From: Bacteroidales bacterium
Lineage (GTDB): Bacteria; Bacteroidota; Bacteroidia; Bacteroidales; WCHB1-69
NCBI GenBank assembly: GCA_024400715.1
Contig: JAKSMH010000061.1
Location: 1-6,633 of the forward strand
Direction of reading: 5' to 3'
Length of the DNA stretch: 6,633 nt
Shown: in pieces, positions 6,074 through 6,633 of the stretch
Numbering within the stretch: position 1 is the first letter of the stretch
Layout of the letters: each line of letters begins with the position of its first letter
Notes under the pieces: generated by a model
Told to the model about the DNA's origin: nothing
What the model saw: the letters and a program-made list of their open reading frames with translations, nothing else
Databases searched by the model: none
Translations under genes and position numbers: made by a program

Positions 6074-6633
6074 ATGACTGAAAAACTACAAACTTTGAGA
6101 GACAACGCCGCCATCAGATGGATTGCGTTGTTGCTGTTGGCGTTGGCCATGTTCTGCGCCTACATTTTTATGGACATCCTTTCCCCAATTAAGGAACTGA
6201 TGGAATCAACCCGTGGTTGGGACTCCAAGGCTTTCGGAACTATGGAAGGAGCGGAAACGTTCTTGAACGTATTTGTGTTCTTCCTTATTTTCGCCGGTAT
6301 TATCCTGGACAAGATGGGTGTGCGTTTCACCGCCATTCTTTCGGGTGCCGTGATGCTCACAGGCGGCTTGATTAAGTTTTACGCTATTTCTGAATATTTT
6401 ATCGGCAGTTCTTTGGAAGCTTGGTTTACCAGCAACCTCAACTGGCACACAGGAATTGGTTTCATCGATGATGTTTTGCCATTCTATCAGGGAATGCCCG
6501 CATCAGCGAAACTTGCTGCCATCGGCTTTATGATTTTCGGTTGTGGTGCTGAAATGGGCGGTATCACTGTTTCACGTGGTATTGTAAAATGGTTTAAGGG
6601 ACGTGAAACCGCTTTGGCTATGGGTTCCGAAAT
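6074..6633 (+). CDS. Major facilitator superfamily transporter, 3' partial
   Basis: The gene starts at ATG 6074, 21 bp after purC, and stays open to the right edge (186 codons seen; a full MFS protein has about 400-450). Helix 1 is at about 14-37, helix 2 at 62-79, helix 3 at 86-104 and helix 4 at about 145-166. The MFS motif A region after helix 2 reads AGIILDKMGVRF (74-85), and after helix 4 comes VSRGIVKWFKGRETALAMG (166-184), the RG-x-x-x-WF-x-x-RE-x-ALAMG pattern of this superfamily. The segment between helices 3 and 4 (about 105-144, with several Trp and acidic residues) is longer than the usual short periplasmic loop, as is the polar stretch DILSPIKELMESTRGWD between helices 1 and 2. 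The substrate cannot be told from this half. Adjacency to purC could hint at a purine- or nucleoside-linked role, but this is weak. Confidence 0.88.
   Translation, partial: MTEKLQTLRDNAAIRWIALLLLALAMFCAYIFMDILSPIKELMESTRGWDSKAFGTMEGAETFLNVFVFFLIFAGIILDKMGVRFTAILSGAVMLTGGLIKFYAISEYFIGSSLEAWFTSNLNWHTGIGFIDDVLPFYQGMPASAKLAAIGFMIFGCGAEMGGITVSRGIVKWFKGRETALAMGSE

Noticed and set aside
6160..6448. Minus-strand open frames opposite the MFS gene
   Set aside because: The plus strand encodes a clear MFS protein with motif A and the WF-x-x-RE-x-ALAMG segment; the opposite frames have no such features.

Overview
The window looks like chromosomal DNA from a member of the Bacteroidetes, most probably order Bacteroidales. 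The evidence is the promoter form (TAnnTTTG -7 boxes at 1923-1930, 5032-5039 and 5084-5091), the lack of clear Shine-Dalgarno sequences before the starts, the AT-rich intergenic DNA, two LysR-free lipoprotein genes of the Bacteroidetes style, and a PurC whose sequence is of the Bacteroidales type. It reads as housekeeping and cell-envelope DNA. I see no mobile element, CRISPR array, phage gene or defence island, and no complete new multi-gene system.

Layout from left to right. (1) 1-1565, minus strand: an ExbB/TolQ-type proton-channel gene followed 31 bp downstream by an unnamed protein with a membrane segment at each end, which runs off the left edge. This is the start of a probable TonB-energising operon whose exbD genes would lie outside the window. 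(2) 1644-1731, minus strand: tRNA-Ser(GGA), upstream of exbB in the same direction. (3) 1732-2001: an AT-rich intergenic region with an A9T9 tract and a good Bacteroidetes promoter. (4) 2002-2881, plus strand: two lipoprotein genes, one resembling lipocalin-like calycins and one a small, acidic, repeat-bearing lipoprotein. (5) 2896-2933: a 17-bp-stem terminator flanked by A8 and T8, which can serve both converging transcripts. (6) 2959-5013, minus strand: a two-gene unit of a flippase-like polytopic membrane protein and a secreted LytM(M23)-LysM protein. (7) 5014-5113: a compact divergent promoter region. (8) 5114 to the end, plus strand: purC and then the 5' part of an MFS transporter gene.

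The most interesting observations are residue-level departures inside familiar families. The M23 domain has lost three of its four or five active-site residues (His to Gln122, Asp to Glu126, first His of HxH to Ile201), so it is probably a non-catalytic LytM factor, comparable to the amidase activators EnvC and NlpD. The ExbB homologue has Val223 where E. coli ExbB has the essential membrane glutamate Glu176, while the nearby channel threonines are kept. The small lipoprotein carries a nearly exact 30-bp tandem duplication in its acidic region. All assignments come from reading the sequence; no database search was run.
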